37,302 bases of DNA from Calditrichia bacterium (lineage in GTDB: Bacteria; Calditrichota; Calditrichia; JAJRVZ01), in the NCBI GenBank assembly GCA_023132435.1, contig JAGLYF010000128.1, positions 1-37,302 on the forward strand, read 5' to 3'. A model generated the notes under the pieces. It saw only the letters and a list, made by a program, of their open reading frames with translations, did not search any database and had not been told where the DNA came from. Shown here piece after piece: positions 25,325 to 33,879 of this stretch (the stretch's first letter is position 1; every line of letters starts with the position of its first letter). The position numbers and the translations under genes are program-made.

Positions 25325-26101
25325 ATGAAAATAGTCTGTGTAATTCCTGCCCGTTTTGCTTCTCAAAGGCTACCTGGTAAGCCGATGCTAAAGATTGGTA
25401 ACTCTCCGATGATTGAATGGGTGTACAGAAGGGCTTGCAAAGTTAAACGATTCGATACTGTTATTGTCGCCACAGATAGTAACATAATTTATGATCATAT
25501 TATTTCGATAGGTGGCCGGGCAATGATGACACCTGAGGATCTGCCTTCCGGTACAGACCGTGTTGCTTATACCGCCAAAGATATGGATGCGGAAATTTTT
25601 GTCAATTTACAGGGAGATGAACCATTAATAATCCCTGATGTCCTTGAAAAAGTGTGCGATGCTTTTTCTGATCCGCAGGTGCGGATCGCCACACCGGTTA
25701 CGAAAATCAAATCTGTCGAGGATCTGACAGATCCAAATCTAGCCCGGGTGGTTCTGGATCATGATGGAAATGCCCTCTATTTTACCCGGGCGGTGATTCC
25801 ATATTTTCGTGATATTGAAAAATATGAAGATTGGTTAGACAATTATGATTATTACAAACATATTGGTATATATGCTTATCGGAAGGATATTCTCCAGCAT
25901 TTGACCAGTTTAAATCCGGGGAAATTAGAAAAAGTTGAGAAGCTGGAACAACTGAGGATGTTGGAACACGGATATAAAATACGAACCGTAATAACAGATT
26001 ATCAATCCCGAAGTGTTGATACCGAAGAGGATTTAATAGAAATGAACGAGTTCATTTCTCATCACCATTTAACCATGGAAGAAATTGATGCAAAAATGTA
26101 A
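25325..26101 (+). CDS. kdsB: 3-deoxy-manno-octulosonate cytidylyltransferase
   Basis: I start at the ATG at 25325 rather than the TTG at 25313, because the KdsB fold begins at once (MKIVCVIPARFASQRLPGKP). The 258-aa protein activates Kdo with CTP to CMP-Kdo for LPS inner core. Motifs: RLPGKPM nucleotide loop, VATDS, LPSGTDRVAY, VNLQGDEPLI (metal site), YFTRAVIPY, HIGIYAYRK and SVDTEEDL. It overlaps pyrG by 14 bases, so the CTP-consuming enzyme is translationally linked to the CTP-making enzyme, a sensible pairing. It supports a lipopolysaccharide-bearing host. Confidence 0.96.
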   Translation: MKIVCVIPARFASQRLPGKPMLKIGNSPMIEWVYRRACKVKRFDTVIVATDSNIIYDHIISIGGRAMMTPEDLPSGTDRVAYTAKDMDAEIFVNLQGDEPLIIPDVLEKVCDAFSDPQVRIATPVTKIKSVEDLTDPNLARVVLDHDGNALYFTRAVIPYFRDIEKYEDWLDNYDYYKHIGIYAYRKDILQHLTSLNPGKLEKVEKLEQLRMLEHGYKIRTVITDYQSRSVDTEEDLIEMNEFISHHHLTMEEIDAKM

Positions 26102-27716
26102 ATATATATTTATTACCGGCGGTGTTGTCTCCTCACTCGGTAAAGGAATTTCCTGTGCCTCACTTGGCTATTTATTGAAGGCCAGGGGTCTTAAGATCTC
26201 TATAATGAAACTTGATCCATATTTAAATGTAGATCCAGGAACAATGAGTCCCTTTCAGCATGGGGAAGTATATGTCACAGATGATGGCGCTGAAACGGAT
26301 CTTGATCTTGGTCATTATGAAAGATTTCTTGATCAAAATATGTCACGTGATAATAATGCAACCGCCGGACAAGTATATCATCATGTTCTAAAACAAGAAA
26401 GGGAAGGAATTTTTCTTGGCTCAACGATTCAGGTAATACCACATATTACAGATGAAATTAAGAAAAGAATAAGAATGGTTAACCGTGAAAATGATCTTGA
26501 TGTGGTTATAGTTGAAATCGGTGGCACGGTCGGCGATATTGAGGGTTTACCCTTTCTAGAGGCAATCCGGCAATTTGGATTAGATGAAGGAAGATCAAAC
26601 ACATTATATGTCCATTTAACCCTGGTACCATTTATATCGGGTGTGGATGAATTGAAAACGAAACCTACACAACATTCGGTCATGCGCCTGCGTGAAATAG
26701 GTATTCAGCCTGATATTCTTCTTTGTCGCAGCGATCGCACACTGCCCGTTCCGGTAAAGGATAAAATTGCCCTGTTTTGTAATGTTCCTCCTGAAGCGGT
26801 CATTGAGGCAATAGATGTTCCGACTATCTACGAGGTGCCTTTATTATTTGCCCGGCAAAAATTTGATAAAATCGTGGCAGATCATTTTGGATTTAACGGA
26901 AAAGAGGCAGACTTAGATACATGGGGAAAACTTATTAAACGATTCAAGTCTATCAGTCAGGAAATAACCATTGCTATCTGTGGAAAATATGTCTCGTTGC
27001 CTGATGCATACAAAAGCATTATGGAGGCCTTTGTACATGCCGGGATTGAAAACGATGTTAAAGTTAAACTAAAATGGGTGAATACCGAAGAAATTGTCCC
27101 GGGGACAGAGAAGAATCATTTAGATGATGTCTCCGGTATTCTGGTACCCGGCGGTTTTGGTGAGCGGGGGATCGAAGGAAAATTAAATACGGTTAAATAC
27201 GCGCGTAATAATAACATTCCTTTTCTTGGGATATGCCTTGGATTACAGTGTGCTGTAATTGAATTTGCCAGAAATGTGGTGGGCTGGGAGGAGGCCCATA
27301 GCGCAGAATTTGAACCGGAAACGCCCTATCCGGTGATCGATATCATGGAAGAGCAAAAGCATATTACCCAAAAAGGCGGAACCATGCGCCTGGGTGCCTA
27401 TGACTGTAAACTGATCAAAGAAACAAAATCATATGAGGCCTACGGTTCAGAATTAATAAGCGAGCGTCACCGACATCGTTTTGAGGTAAATAATAAATTC
27501 AGAAAACAGTTGGAAGAAAGTGGGATAATTATAAGTGGTATCTCCCCCGATGGCTCTCTTATTGAAATGTTAGAGTTACCTGAACATCCCTGGTTTGTTT
27601 GTTGTCAGTTTCATCCTGAACTAAAATCAAGAGCTACACGGGCACATCCCCTTTTCAGGGAATTTGTAAAGGCCTCTTTGATGTTCTCTAAAATATTGAA
27701 AAAGGTTGGCCAGTAA
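26088..27716 (+). CDS. pyrG: CTP synthase
   Basis: I start at the ATG at 26088 (the track begins with TTG three bases earlier). The 542-aa protein has the amidoligase domain (KYIFITGGVVSSLGKGISCASLGYLL; LDPYLNVDPGTMSPFQHGEV) and a class I glutamine amidotransferase domain with GICLGLQCAVIEFARN nucleophile and CCQFHPELKS His-Glu pair. It makes CTP from UTP, glutamine and ATP. It sits between kdsB (14-base overlap) and a GGDEF gene (adjacent, no gap). Confidence 0.97.
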   Translation: MQKCKYIFITGGVVSSLGKGISCASLGYLLKARGLKISIMKLDPYLNVDPGTMSPFQHGEVYVTDDGAETDLDLGHYERFLDQNMSRDNNATAGQVYHHVLKQEREGIFLGSTIQVIPHITDEIKKRIRMVNRENDLDVVIVEIGGTVGDIEGLPFLEAIRQFGLDEGRSNTLYVHLTLVPFISGVDELKTKPTQHSVMRLREIGIQPDILLCRSDRTLPVPVKDKIALFCNVPPEAVIEAIDVPTIYEVPLLFARQKFDKIVADHFGFNGKEADLDTWGKLIKRFKSISQEITIAICGKYVSLPDAYKSIMEAFVHAGIENDVKVKLKWVNTEEIVPGTEKNHLDDVSGILVPGGFGERGIEGKLNTVKYARNNNIPFLGICLGLQCAVIEFARNVVGWEEAHSAEFEPETPYPVIDIMEEQKHITQKGGTMRLGAYDCKLIKETKSYEAYGSELISERHRHRFEVNNKFRKQLEESGIIISGISPDGSLIEMLELPEHPWFVCCQFHPELKSRATRAHPLFREFVKASLMFSKILKKVGQ

Positions 27717-28688
27717 ATGTCACAAACAATGTATCTCCTCGTATATAAACCTGAGGGTACAGACCCGGATATTGATTTTGAATTCCTAAAGCAGCAGGGA
27801 ATTGATATTGTCTATGCTTCTAATATGAAATCGATGATCGATATGATGCGAAAGAGAGAAGCTACTGCCGTTATGGCATTTTATGAGTCTGAAGAAAAAA
27901 ATGCTATCGATTTTTTAAGATATATTATGCGGCAGCATCCAAACACACAAAGAATTTATATTACAGAGCGATTAGAAAAAAATCTGATCGAAAATGCTGT
28001 AAATAAAGCTCATATTAATTATTTACTCATCTCACCCCCGGATGGTGATTATCTCTCTGGGTTAATCGGTAAGGCTTTTCGAAGATACCAGTTTCTCACG
28101 CAACCAATGAAACGCTATGATGATCTTGCCGGTATAACAGTAGATTTACTGGAACATGTGGATAAATATAAAAATGAAGCCAATACCGATCCCCTTACCA
28201 AATTATTTAATCGCCGGTCATTTGATAAAATTCTCGATAAGGCCATGGTGTTGTATAAGGAGAACAATCTTCATTTTTCATTAGTACTAATAGACCTGGA
28301 TGATTTTAAAAAGTTGAATGATACCTATGGTCATCAGGCAGGTGATGAAGTTTTAAGGGTATTTGGGAGTATACTCCAGAATAATATGCGTCAGGAAGAT
28401 TCAGCTTTTCGTTATGGTGGTGAAGAGTTTGCTATAATCGCCAGCGGAGATAAAGCCGAAAATATCAGACTATTCATCGATCGAATCCGTATTCAAGTAA
28501 AAAATAAAGTCATAACCTTTGAAGACCAACAAATTTCTTTTACATTCAGCGCGGGACTGGCATGTACAAAAAAATCATTTTCGAGGGATGATTTAATAAA
28601 TGCGGCTGATAAGGCCCTTTATCATGCTAAAAAGCATGGTAAAGATCAAATTGTTGTTTATCAAGAGATCGTATCAAATAGTCACTAA
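27717..28688 (+). CDS. Diguanylate cyclase with degenerate receiver-like N-terminus
   Basis: The start codon directly follows the pyrG stop. Residues 1-125 resemble a receiver fold (YLLVYKPEG...NTQRIYITER...INYLLISPP) but lack the acidic pocket and phospho-Asp. After a helical linker (~130-157), a complete GGDEF domain follows: NTDPLTKLFNRRSFD, LIDLDDFKKLNDTYGHQAGDEVL, and active site RYGGEEF (GGEEF at 234-238). An inhibitory I-site RQED sits at 225-228, exactly five residues before GGEEF. It should make c-di-GMP with product feedback. The operon with kdsB and pyrG is unexpected; the signal is unknown. Confidence 0.93.
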   Translation: MSQTMYLLVYKPEGTDPDIDFEFLKQQGIDIVYASNMKSMIDMMRKREATAVMAFYESEEKNAIDFLRYIMRQHPNTQRIYITERLEKNLIENAVNKAHINYLLISPPDGDYLSGLIGKAFRRYQFLTQPMKRYDDLAGITVDLLEHVDKYKNEANTDPLTKLFNRRSFDKILDKAMVLYKENNLHFSLVLIDLDDFKKLNDTYGHQAGDEVLRVFGSILQNNMRQEDSAFRYGGEEFAIIASGDKAENIRLFIDRIRIQVKNKVITFEDQQISFTFSAGLACTKKSFSRDDLINAADKALYHAKKHGKDQIVVYQEIVSNSH

Positions 28689-28868
28689 TCTTATTCAGGA
28701 ATATTTATAGAAATCTATGTTTAGGGAACGACTGTCACCGCTAAGAGTTTAAAACGGACAAAGAATTTTTTTCAATATTTCTAAATTATGAGTGGCAATT
28801 AGTCGAATATAAAATCTCAGGGTCTTTCCAGTATATGGTAAGGAATAGCTTAAACAAATAATTATACC

Positions 28869-29783
28869 ATGGAAGAAAAAATTAATCAGGTTTCCATATG
28901 GTCTTCTTTCGACAATCTTGTCGAGGAAGCCGAAGGTACATTTTTTGATCATCATTATGAAAATGCCATTAAAAAATGGCAGGATTATGCACAAATAACC
29001 GGTGCACCAAGTTGGCAACAGGCGGCAGATGATTTAAAAAAATTGATAACAGAATACCTCTCGGCACAAATTTCGGAACCTCAGCAATTATTTGAATCCT
29101 GGTTAAAATTGCGCAAACTAATGAATGAGAATAAACTCAGTTCATATGCATACAATATCATGCAACGTTTGTACGCAAAAATATTTCTGTCATCGAAACA
29201 GACGGTCTCCTTTGATATTGCAACAGGCGTTTTTTGCTTTATTGAGGAAAGATATGATACGGCAAAAGAAAATCTAACCGATGTGCTTAACAGAGAGCCT
29301 GATAATCTTCTGGCAAGAATTTTTCTAAGTAAATGTCATTTTATTTTAGGTGATGAAGATCGGGGGATGGCCACTCTGTCTCAAACTGTTTTTCTCGGTG
29401 GTAATGAAATTCTTTCAGAAGATATCGGTGCTGAACAAATAAGAAATCTTTATGGTCGCTTACGCTCAATTCACGGAAAAGGTGAGGTAGGTGTATGGCT
29501 GGTACCCTTTGAGGCCTGGTACAGAAGCTGGCTTGTTTGGGTAGAAGACACGCCGTTTTTTCAGGTGATGCAACAAAAGGAAAGAAATGAGAGAATCTTA
29601 CAAGTTAAGTACTATGCCTCAGAAAAATATCGTCATTTTGTCAGATGCCTGTACATTGCCGAATATGTTCGGGAGTTCCTGCCGAAGGAAAAAGGTATTA
29701 TCTGGGAACAGGAAGCGTATATGGAAAAACTCGATGCCAATCTTTTCCAGAGATATCGTAAAAAAAGAAAACCAATTGTTTGA
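28869..29783 (+). CDS. Hypothetical helical protein with TPR-like segment
   Basis: This 304-aa protein has no signal peptide or membrane segment. The centre (~125-175) resembles tetratricopeptide repeats (FCFIEERYDTAKENLTDVLN, then EPDNLLARIFLSKCHFILGD). The flanks are helical and aromatic-rich (VPFEAWYRSWLVWVEDTPFF). It may be a protein-interaction scaffold. It follows the GGDEF gene after 180 bases with no visible terminator, and converges on ppk. No family recognised. The start ATG has a weak ribosome site. Confidence 0.7.
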   Translation: MEEKINQVSIWSSFDNLVEEAEGTFFDHHYENAIKKWQDYAQITGAPSWQQAADDLKKLITEYLSAQISEPQQLFESWLKLRKLMNENKLSSYAYNIMQRLYAKIFLSSKQTVSFDIATGVFCFIEERYDTAKENLTDVLNREPDNLLARIFLSKCHFILGDEDRGMATLSQTVFLGGNEILSEDIGAEQIRNLYGRLRSIHGKGEVGVWLVPFEAWYRSWLVWVEDTPFFQVMQQKERNERILQVKYYASEKYRHFVRCLYIAEYVREFLPKEKGIIWEQEAYMEKLDANLFQRYRKKRKPIV

Positions 29784-29841
29784 ATTACATAAAAGGAGCA
29801 GTAAAGGAAAGGAATCCAGTGAATATCTTAAGAAAAATATT

Positions 29842-31911
29842 TTATCTTAATAAATTTTTGAGAAACTCATAAGTTGCTATCTGAGATCTTACTTTTTCCT
29901 CTGAACCTGCTTTAATGTATTCATTTTTCTGTAATCTATCTATACACCGTGCTTTTTGATTATCCTTCCATTGAATTTCAAATATAGATTTTATCATCTT
30001 TTTTATATTACTGTCATAAATAGGAAAAGCGACTTCTATCCTCTGGAATAAGTTTCTACGCATCCAGTCGGCTGAAGCTAAGAAATATTTCTCCCTGCCA
30101 TTGTTGTAAAAGATAAAAATTCGGGTATGTTCCAGAAATCGGTCCACTATACTGATGATTTCAATATTGTCACTTAAATTTTTAATTCCGGGAACAAGAC
30201 AACAGATACCACGCACAATAATCCGGATTTTCACACCGGCCTGACTGGCCTGATATAATTTTTCTATAATTTTTTTATCTTCCAGGTTGTTCATTTTAAA
30301 ATCGATACGAGCATTTTTTCCTGCTCTGGCATTTTCAATTTCACTCTCGATCAGTTCATTAAATTTCTTTCGCATGATGAAAGGAGCCACTAAAAGATGT
30401 TTAAAATTATATTCTTTTTCCTTCTTTTCCAGATAGATAAATACCTGTTCCACCTCTCTGGTAATTCTGTTATCGGAGGTAAAAAGACCAAAATCACTGT
30501 ATAGTTTGGCCGTCTTCTCATTAAAATTACCTGTCGCCAGATAAGCGTATTTTTTTATAGTTTTCCCTTCTTTTCGCCTAACAAGACAAAGTTTAGAATG
30601 CACTTTTAAACCGGGAAAACTGTAAAGTACTTTTATACCGGCATCCTCCAGTTTTTGTGCCCACATTATATTTGATTCTTCATCAAATCTCGCTTTTACC
30701 TCAACAAATACCGTGACAGATTTTTCTTTATTTGCTGCTCTTATTAGATTACTTATTATCTGAGAATCAGCGGCACTTCTGTATAAGGTGATGTAAATAT
30801 TCTGTACCGAAGGGTCCTCTGCCGCATCCTTCAAAAATCTGATTACATTATCATAGTTTTGGTAGGGAAAATAAAGTAGATGATCTCTTTCGGAGAGCGC
30901 CGACCAAAAATTGGTAGATGACTCAAGTGCAGGAATTCGGAGAGGTGGCAACTTTTTATCCTGTAAAGAGATTGGACCGAGCCGGGGGAAAGAGATAAAA
31001 TCACTAAAGTTATGATATTTCCCGCCAGGAACCAGATCCTCCTTTTGCAATATCAATGAATCTTTAAGAAATTGGAGGAACTCGGAAGGCATTCGCTCAT
31101 CATATAAAAACCGGGAGGGTTTTCCCGTTTTACGCCTGGTTATCCCTTTTTTTATCTTTTCCAAAAGATCACCGGTAAATTCATCATCAATATAAATCTC
31201 AGCGTCGCGGGTTAATTTGATCTCATAGATATCTCTTACTTTATAACCGGGAAATATTTCATCCAGATGCAGTCTAATAATGTCATCAAGAAAAATAATG
31301 GTCTGCTGGTGGTTAGAAGATGGCAATTCTATAAATCGTGGTAAATTTATCGTAGGAATTTCCACCACTGCATATGTTGATCTTAATGATTTTACAGATT
31401 GATCGTTCTTTTCATTTTTTGAATGAAGTCTCACAGCAAGATATAAAACTTTATTCTGGAGAAAGATTGTCACTTTTTTTCTTACCAGTATACAAGGCCT
31501 GAGGAAAGGTGATATTTCATATCGGAAATAGTCTGATACAAATGAAGCTTGTTTTTTATTCAAGGATTTTTCATCGGTTAATATTATATTATTCTTTTTG
31601 AGTTCAGGTATAATAATATTTCTGAAAATATCCCCTAATTCCTGTTGCTGTTTGTCGACCTTTTTTTGAATCTCTTTTAACAAAGAGGCCGGATTAATTT
31701 TTAATTTTTCTCTTGATTTTTTTTTTAAGGTGAGTAAATATCTTAGAGCCGCTACCCGTACCCTGAAAAATTCGTCGAGGTTTGATGAAAAAATGGCCAT
31801 AAATTTAATTTTTTCATGCAAGGGTACATTTGGATCCTTTGCTTCCTGGAGAACTCTATGGTTAAAAGATAACCAGCTCAGTTCCCGGTCATAGAAAATG
31901 TTGTTGTGCAT
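29842..31911 (-). CDS. ppk1: Polyphosphate kinase 1
   Basis: This 689-aa protein makes and degrades inorganic polyphosphate from ATP. It has the N-terminal domain (FYDRELSWLSFNHRVLQEA), the middle domain, and two phospholipase-D-like C-terminal domains. The autophosphorylated His is in GLKVHSKLCLV and the second His is in LEHTRIFIFYNNG. Other markers are NIYITLYRSA, YLATGNFNEKTA and ASADWMRRNL. It lies 21 bases downstream of sixA on the same strand, so the two are likely cotranscribed. Confidence 0.96.
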   Translation of the reverse strand: MHNNIFYDRELSWLSFNHRVLQEAKDPNVPLHEKIKFMAIFSSNLDEFFRVRVAALRYLLTLKKKSREKLKINPASLLKEIQKKVDKQQQELGDIFRNIIIPELKKNNIILTDEKSLNKKQASFVSDYFRYEISPFLRPCILVRKKVTIFLQNKVLYLAVRLHSKNEKNDQSVKSLRSTYAVVEIPTINLPRFIELPSSNHQQTIIFLDDIIRLHLDEIFPGYKVRDIYEIKLTRDAEIYIDDEFTGDLLEKIKKGITRRKTGKPSRFLYDERMPSEFLQFLKDSLILQKEDLVPGGKYHNFSDFISFPRLGPISLQDKKLPPLRIPALESSTNFWSALSERDHLLYFPYQNYDNVIRFLKDAAEDPSVQNIYITLYRSAADSQIISNLIRAANKEKSVTVFVEVKARFDEESNIMWAQKLEDAGIKVLYSFPGLKVHSKLCLVRRKEGKTIKKYAYLATGNFNEKTAKLYSDFGLFTSDNRITREVEQVFIYLEKKEKEYNFKHLLVAPFIMRKKFNELIESEIENARAGKNARIDFKMNNLEDKKIIEKLYQASQAGVKIRIIVRGICCLVPGIKNLSDNIEIISIVDRFLEHTRIFIFYNNGREKYFLASADWMRRNLFQRIEVAFPIYDSNIKKMIKSIFEIQWKDNQKARCIDRLQKNEYIKAGSEEKVRSQIATYEFLKNLLR

Positions 31912-31932
31912 GCTGCCTCTCGTATATCAAGA

Positions 31933-32424
31933 TTAAAGATTTTTTGGAGACTTAAAAAATTTAAACGTCCCACAATTTTCCGAAATTTCCTGCCAGGAAG
32001 AAATATCTAATTCAGTACAAAAAATACCACAAGTCGGGATATTATCGATACGGGCGTTGGCAAGCATATTGGCAAAATAGGTCATGCCCGGATTATGGCC
32101 GATCAGCATCGTGCTATTAAATTTATCATCCACCCTGCTAACCACCTTTAAAAGTGAGGTGGTATCAGCCTCATAGATTTCATCAGAATACTTCACACGG
32201 CTAAGAGTGTAGGAAAGAATATCAGAGATAATTTTTGTCGTCATTGACGCTCTGACAGCTGGACTGGATATAATAATATCCGGCATAATATCTTTATCCT
32301 TTAGAAGGCGACCCATTGCCGGGGCATCTCTCTTACCGCGTTTATTTAGCGGTCTTTCAAAATCATCGAGTTCCGGAAATTTCCAACTCGATTTTGCATG
32401 ACGAACCAGATATAGTGTTTTCAT
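31933..32424 (-). CDS. sixA: SixA-like histidine phosphatase
   Basis: This 163-aa protein belongs to the histidine-phosphatase (phosphoglycerate-mutase-like) superfamily. The catalytic LVRHAKSSW is at the N-terminus and the second His in MLIGHNPGMT; SSPAVRASMTTKII also fits. SixA removes phosphate from phospho-histidine, e.g. on histidine phosphotransfer domains. It lies directly upstream of ppk1, suggesting a link to phosphate or polyphosphate control rather than to a phosphorelay. The substrate is not determined. Confidence 0.9.
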   Translation of the reverse strand: MKTLYLVRHAKSSWKFPELDDFERPLNKRGKRDAPAMGRLLKDKDIMPDIIISSPAVRASMTTKIISDILSYTLSRVKYSDEIYEADTTSLLKVVSRVDDKFNSTMLIGHNPGMTYFANMLANARIDNIPTCGIFCTELDISSWQEISENCGTFKFFKSPKNL

Positions 32425-32450
32425 TGGCTACTTTTTGAAATTTTTTTATA

Positions 32451-32602
32451 TTAACCACGGAATAACACGGAATAAATACACGGACTTATAAAATTTAATA
32501 GTGTGATACATCATTACATTATCATATTCCATTTTAATTTTATATTCTTTTATCGCTATAATTTTAATATTCTGTGTTAATCCGTGTACCTCCGTGGTAA
32601 AT
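32451..32602. repeat. ~150-bp inverted-repeat element, 'ACCACGGA' family (copy A3)
   Basis: Left arm TTAACCACGGAATAACACGG then AATAAATACACGGA; right arm TCTGTGTTAATCCGTGTACC then TCCGTGGTAA. Length and arms match the copy at 2988-3140, with a different AT-rich middle. It fills half of the 354-base gap 32425-32779. Confidence 0.8.
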
Positions 32603-32678
32603 AATAAATATTGATAAGGGAATTATCAATTATTCAAATCGTTATAGTTTAATGAGATTGAAAATAGATAAATGTATT

Positions 32679-32706
32679 TTGAATTGCAATGAATAAAATG
32701 TAAGAT
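32679..32706 (+). promoter_or_regulatory. Possible promoter of the cyclase-like gene
   Basis: TTGAAT, a 16-base spacer and TAAGAT lie 74 bases before the GTG start at 32780. Both boxes deviate from consensus and the region is very AT-rich, so this is tentative. Confidence 0.35.
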
Positions 32707-32779
32707 TTTTTCCTATATTCATAAATTGATGATGTGATCATATTTAAGATGTTTCTGTATGGCCGACCGGAGGAATGAA

Positions 32780-33874
32780 GTGAGCGAAGAGAAAAAAGCT
32801 TTAATCTACATCCCAGATATAAGTGGATTTACACGTTTTGTAAACGATACCGAAATCCAGCACAGTCAGCATATTATTGAAGAATTGCTTGAAGTAATCC
32901 TGCAATCGAATGATCTGAAGATGGAAGTATCTGAAATTGAAGGGGATGCCATTTTATTTTATCGGGAGGGCGATCCACCCCAGCCGGATCAGATTAGTGA
33001 ACAGATCAAAAGTATGTTTATAAATTTCCATACTTATCTGCAAGTAATCGAACGAGATACAGTTTGTCAGTGTGGCGCCTGTCGCACTGCCAGTAAATTG
33101 ACTCTTAAATTTTTTATTCATTATGGAGAAATCGGGATATCGAGAATTCGCGATCATATACAATTGATGGGAAAAAATGTAATACTTGCTCACCGGTTGA
33201 TGAAAAATAATGTTGACAGTAATGAATATCTTCTGATGACAGAAGATTATACAAATTTTCATAATAAGTCACAGATAGAGAATCACCTAAACTGGTCTGA
33301 GATAAAGGAGGGTAAAATTAGTTATGAACACATTGGTGACGTCTGCTATAAATACATTGAATTATCCTCCTTGCGCTCACAGTTAAAACCTTTATTTCCA
33401 GCCTCCGATGCAGAAAAATTTCCCAATCCAATAGAAATTATGACCCATATTGAAGCACCGATGGAATTTACCTATCAGGTTGTTACAGATCTAACCCGAC
33501 GAACCAAATGGTCAGAGGGTCTAAAGAAAATTACTTACGATGAGAAAGAAATCCTGCGAATTGGCTCAAAACATATTTGTGATTTGCCTGCAGGTCTGGT
33601 TGAGTTGGAAATTGTTCAAAATAAACGTCTTGAAAAAAAAATTGAGTATGTCGAGCAGGCAACAAAAAGCTTTCTTTTTCCGAGAGCAACTACATTTTTT
33701 GTATTTGAAGAAAATCAACATGCTACAAATTTACTAATACAATTTCATTATAAAAGACTATTCCTGCTTGGTTGGCTGGTGGATCTTTTTTTCCGAAAAA
33801 AAATGGAGGAAAATTTTATGAAATCCGGTCGGAATTTGAAAAGATTTTGTGAAGAGTCAATAAAAAAACTATAG
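32780..33874 (+). CDS. Class III cyclase-like (DUF2652-type) protein fused to a SRPBCC domain
   Basis: I start at GTG 32780 (codon 8 of the track ORF), because GGAGG lies 6 bases before it. The first domain (~1-200) resembles class III nucleotidyl cyclases: IYIPDISGFTRFV and EIEGDAILFY hold both metal Asp (D13, D56), and HYGEIGIS...LMGKNVILAHRL aligns with the catalytic 'G..VN.AARL' region. There the transition-state Asn appears to be Ile, so activity is uncertain. A CQCGAC cluster lies between, as in DUF2652. The second domain (~217-360) is SRPBCC/polyketide-cyclase-like (MTHIEAPMEFTYQVVTDLTRRTKW), probably ligand-binding. It converges on the HD-PycTM gene with a 5-base gap. A role in cyclic-nucleotide signalling is inferred. 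Confidence 0.75.
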   Translation: MSEEKKALIYIPDISGFTRFVNDTEIQHSQHIIEELLEVILQSNDLKMEVSEIEGDAILFYREGDPPQPDQISEQIKSMFINFHTYLQVIERDTVCQCGACRTASKLTLKFFIHYGEIGISRIRDHIQLMGKNVILAHRLMKNNVDSNEYLLMTEDYTNFHNKSQIENHLNWSEIKEGKISYEHIGDVCYKYIELSSLRSQLKPLFPASDAEKFPNPIEIMTHIEAPMEFTYQVVTDLTRRTKWSEGLKKITYDEKEILRIGSKHICDLPAGLVELEIVQNKRLEKKIEYVEQATKSFLFPRATTFFVFEENQHATNLLIQFHYKRLFLLGWLVDLFFRKKMEENFMKSGRNLKRFCEESIKKL

Positions 33875-33879
33875 AATAA

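Noticed and set aside
28689-28868. Possible small RNA or riboswitch between the GGDEF and hypothetical genes
   Set aside because: No c-di-GMP riboswitch core or terminator-flanked structure was found; the ORF on the minus strand is a shadow.
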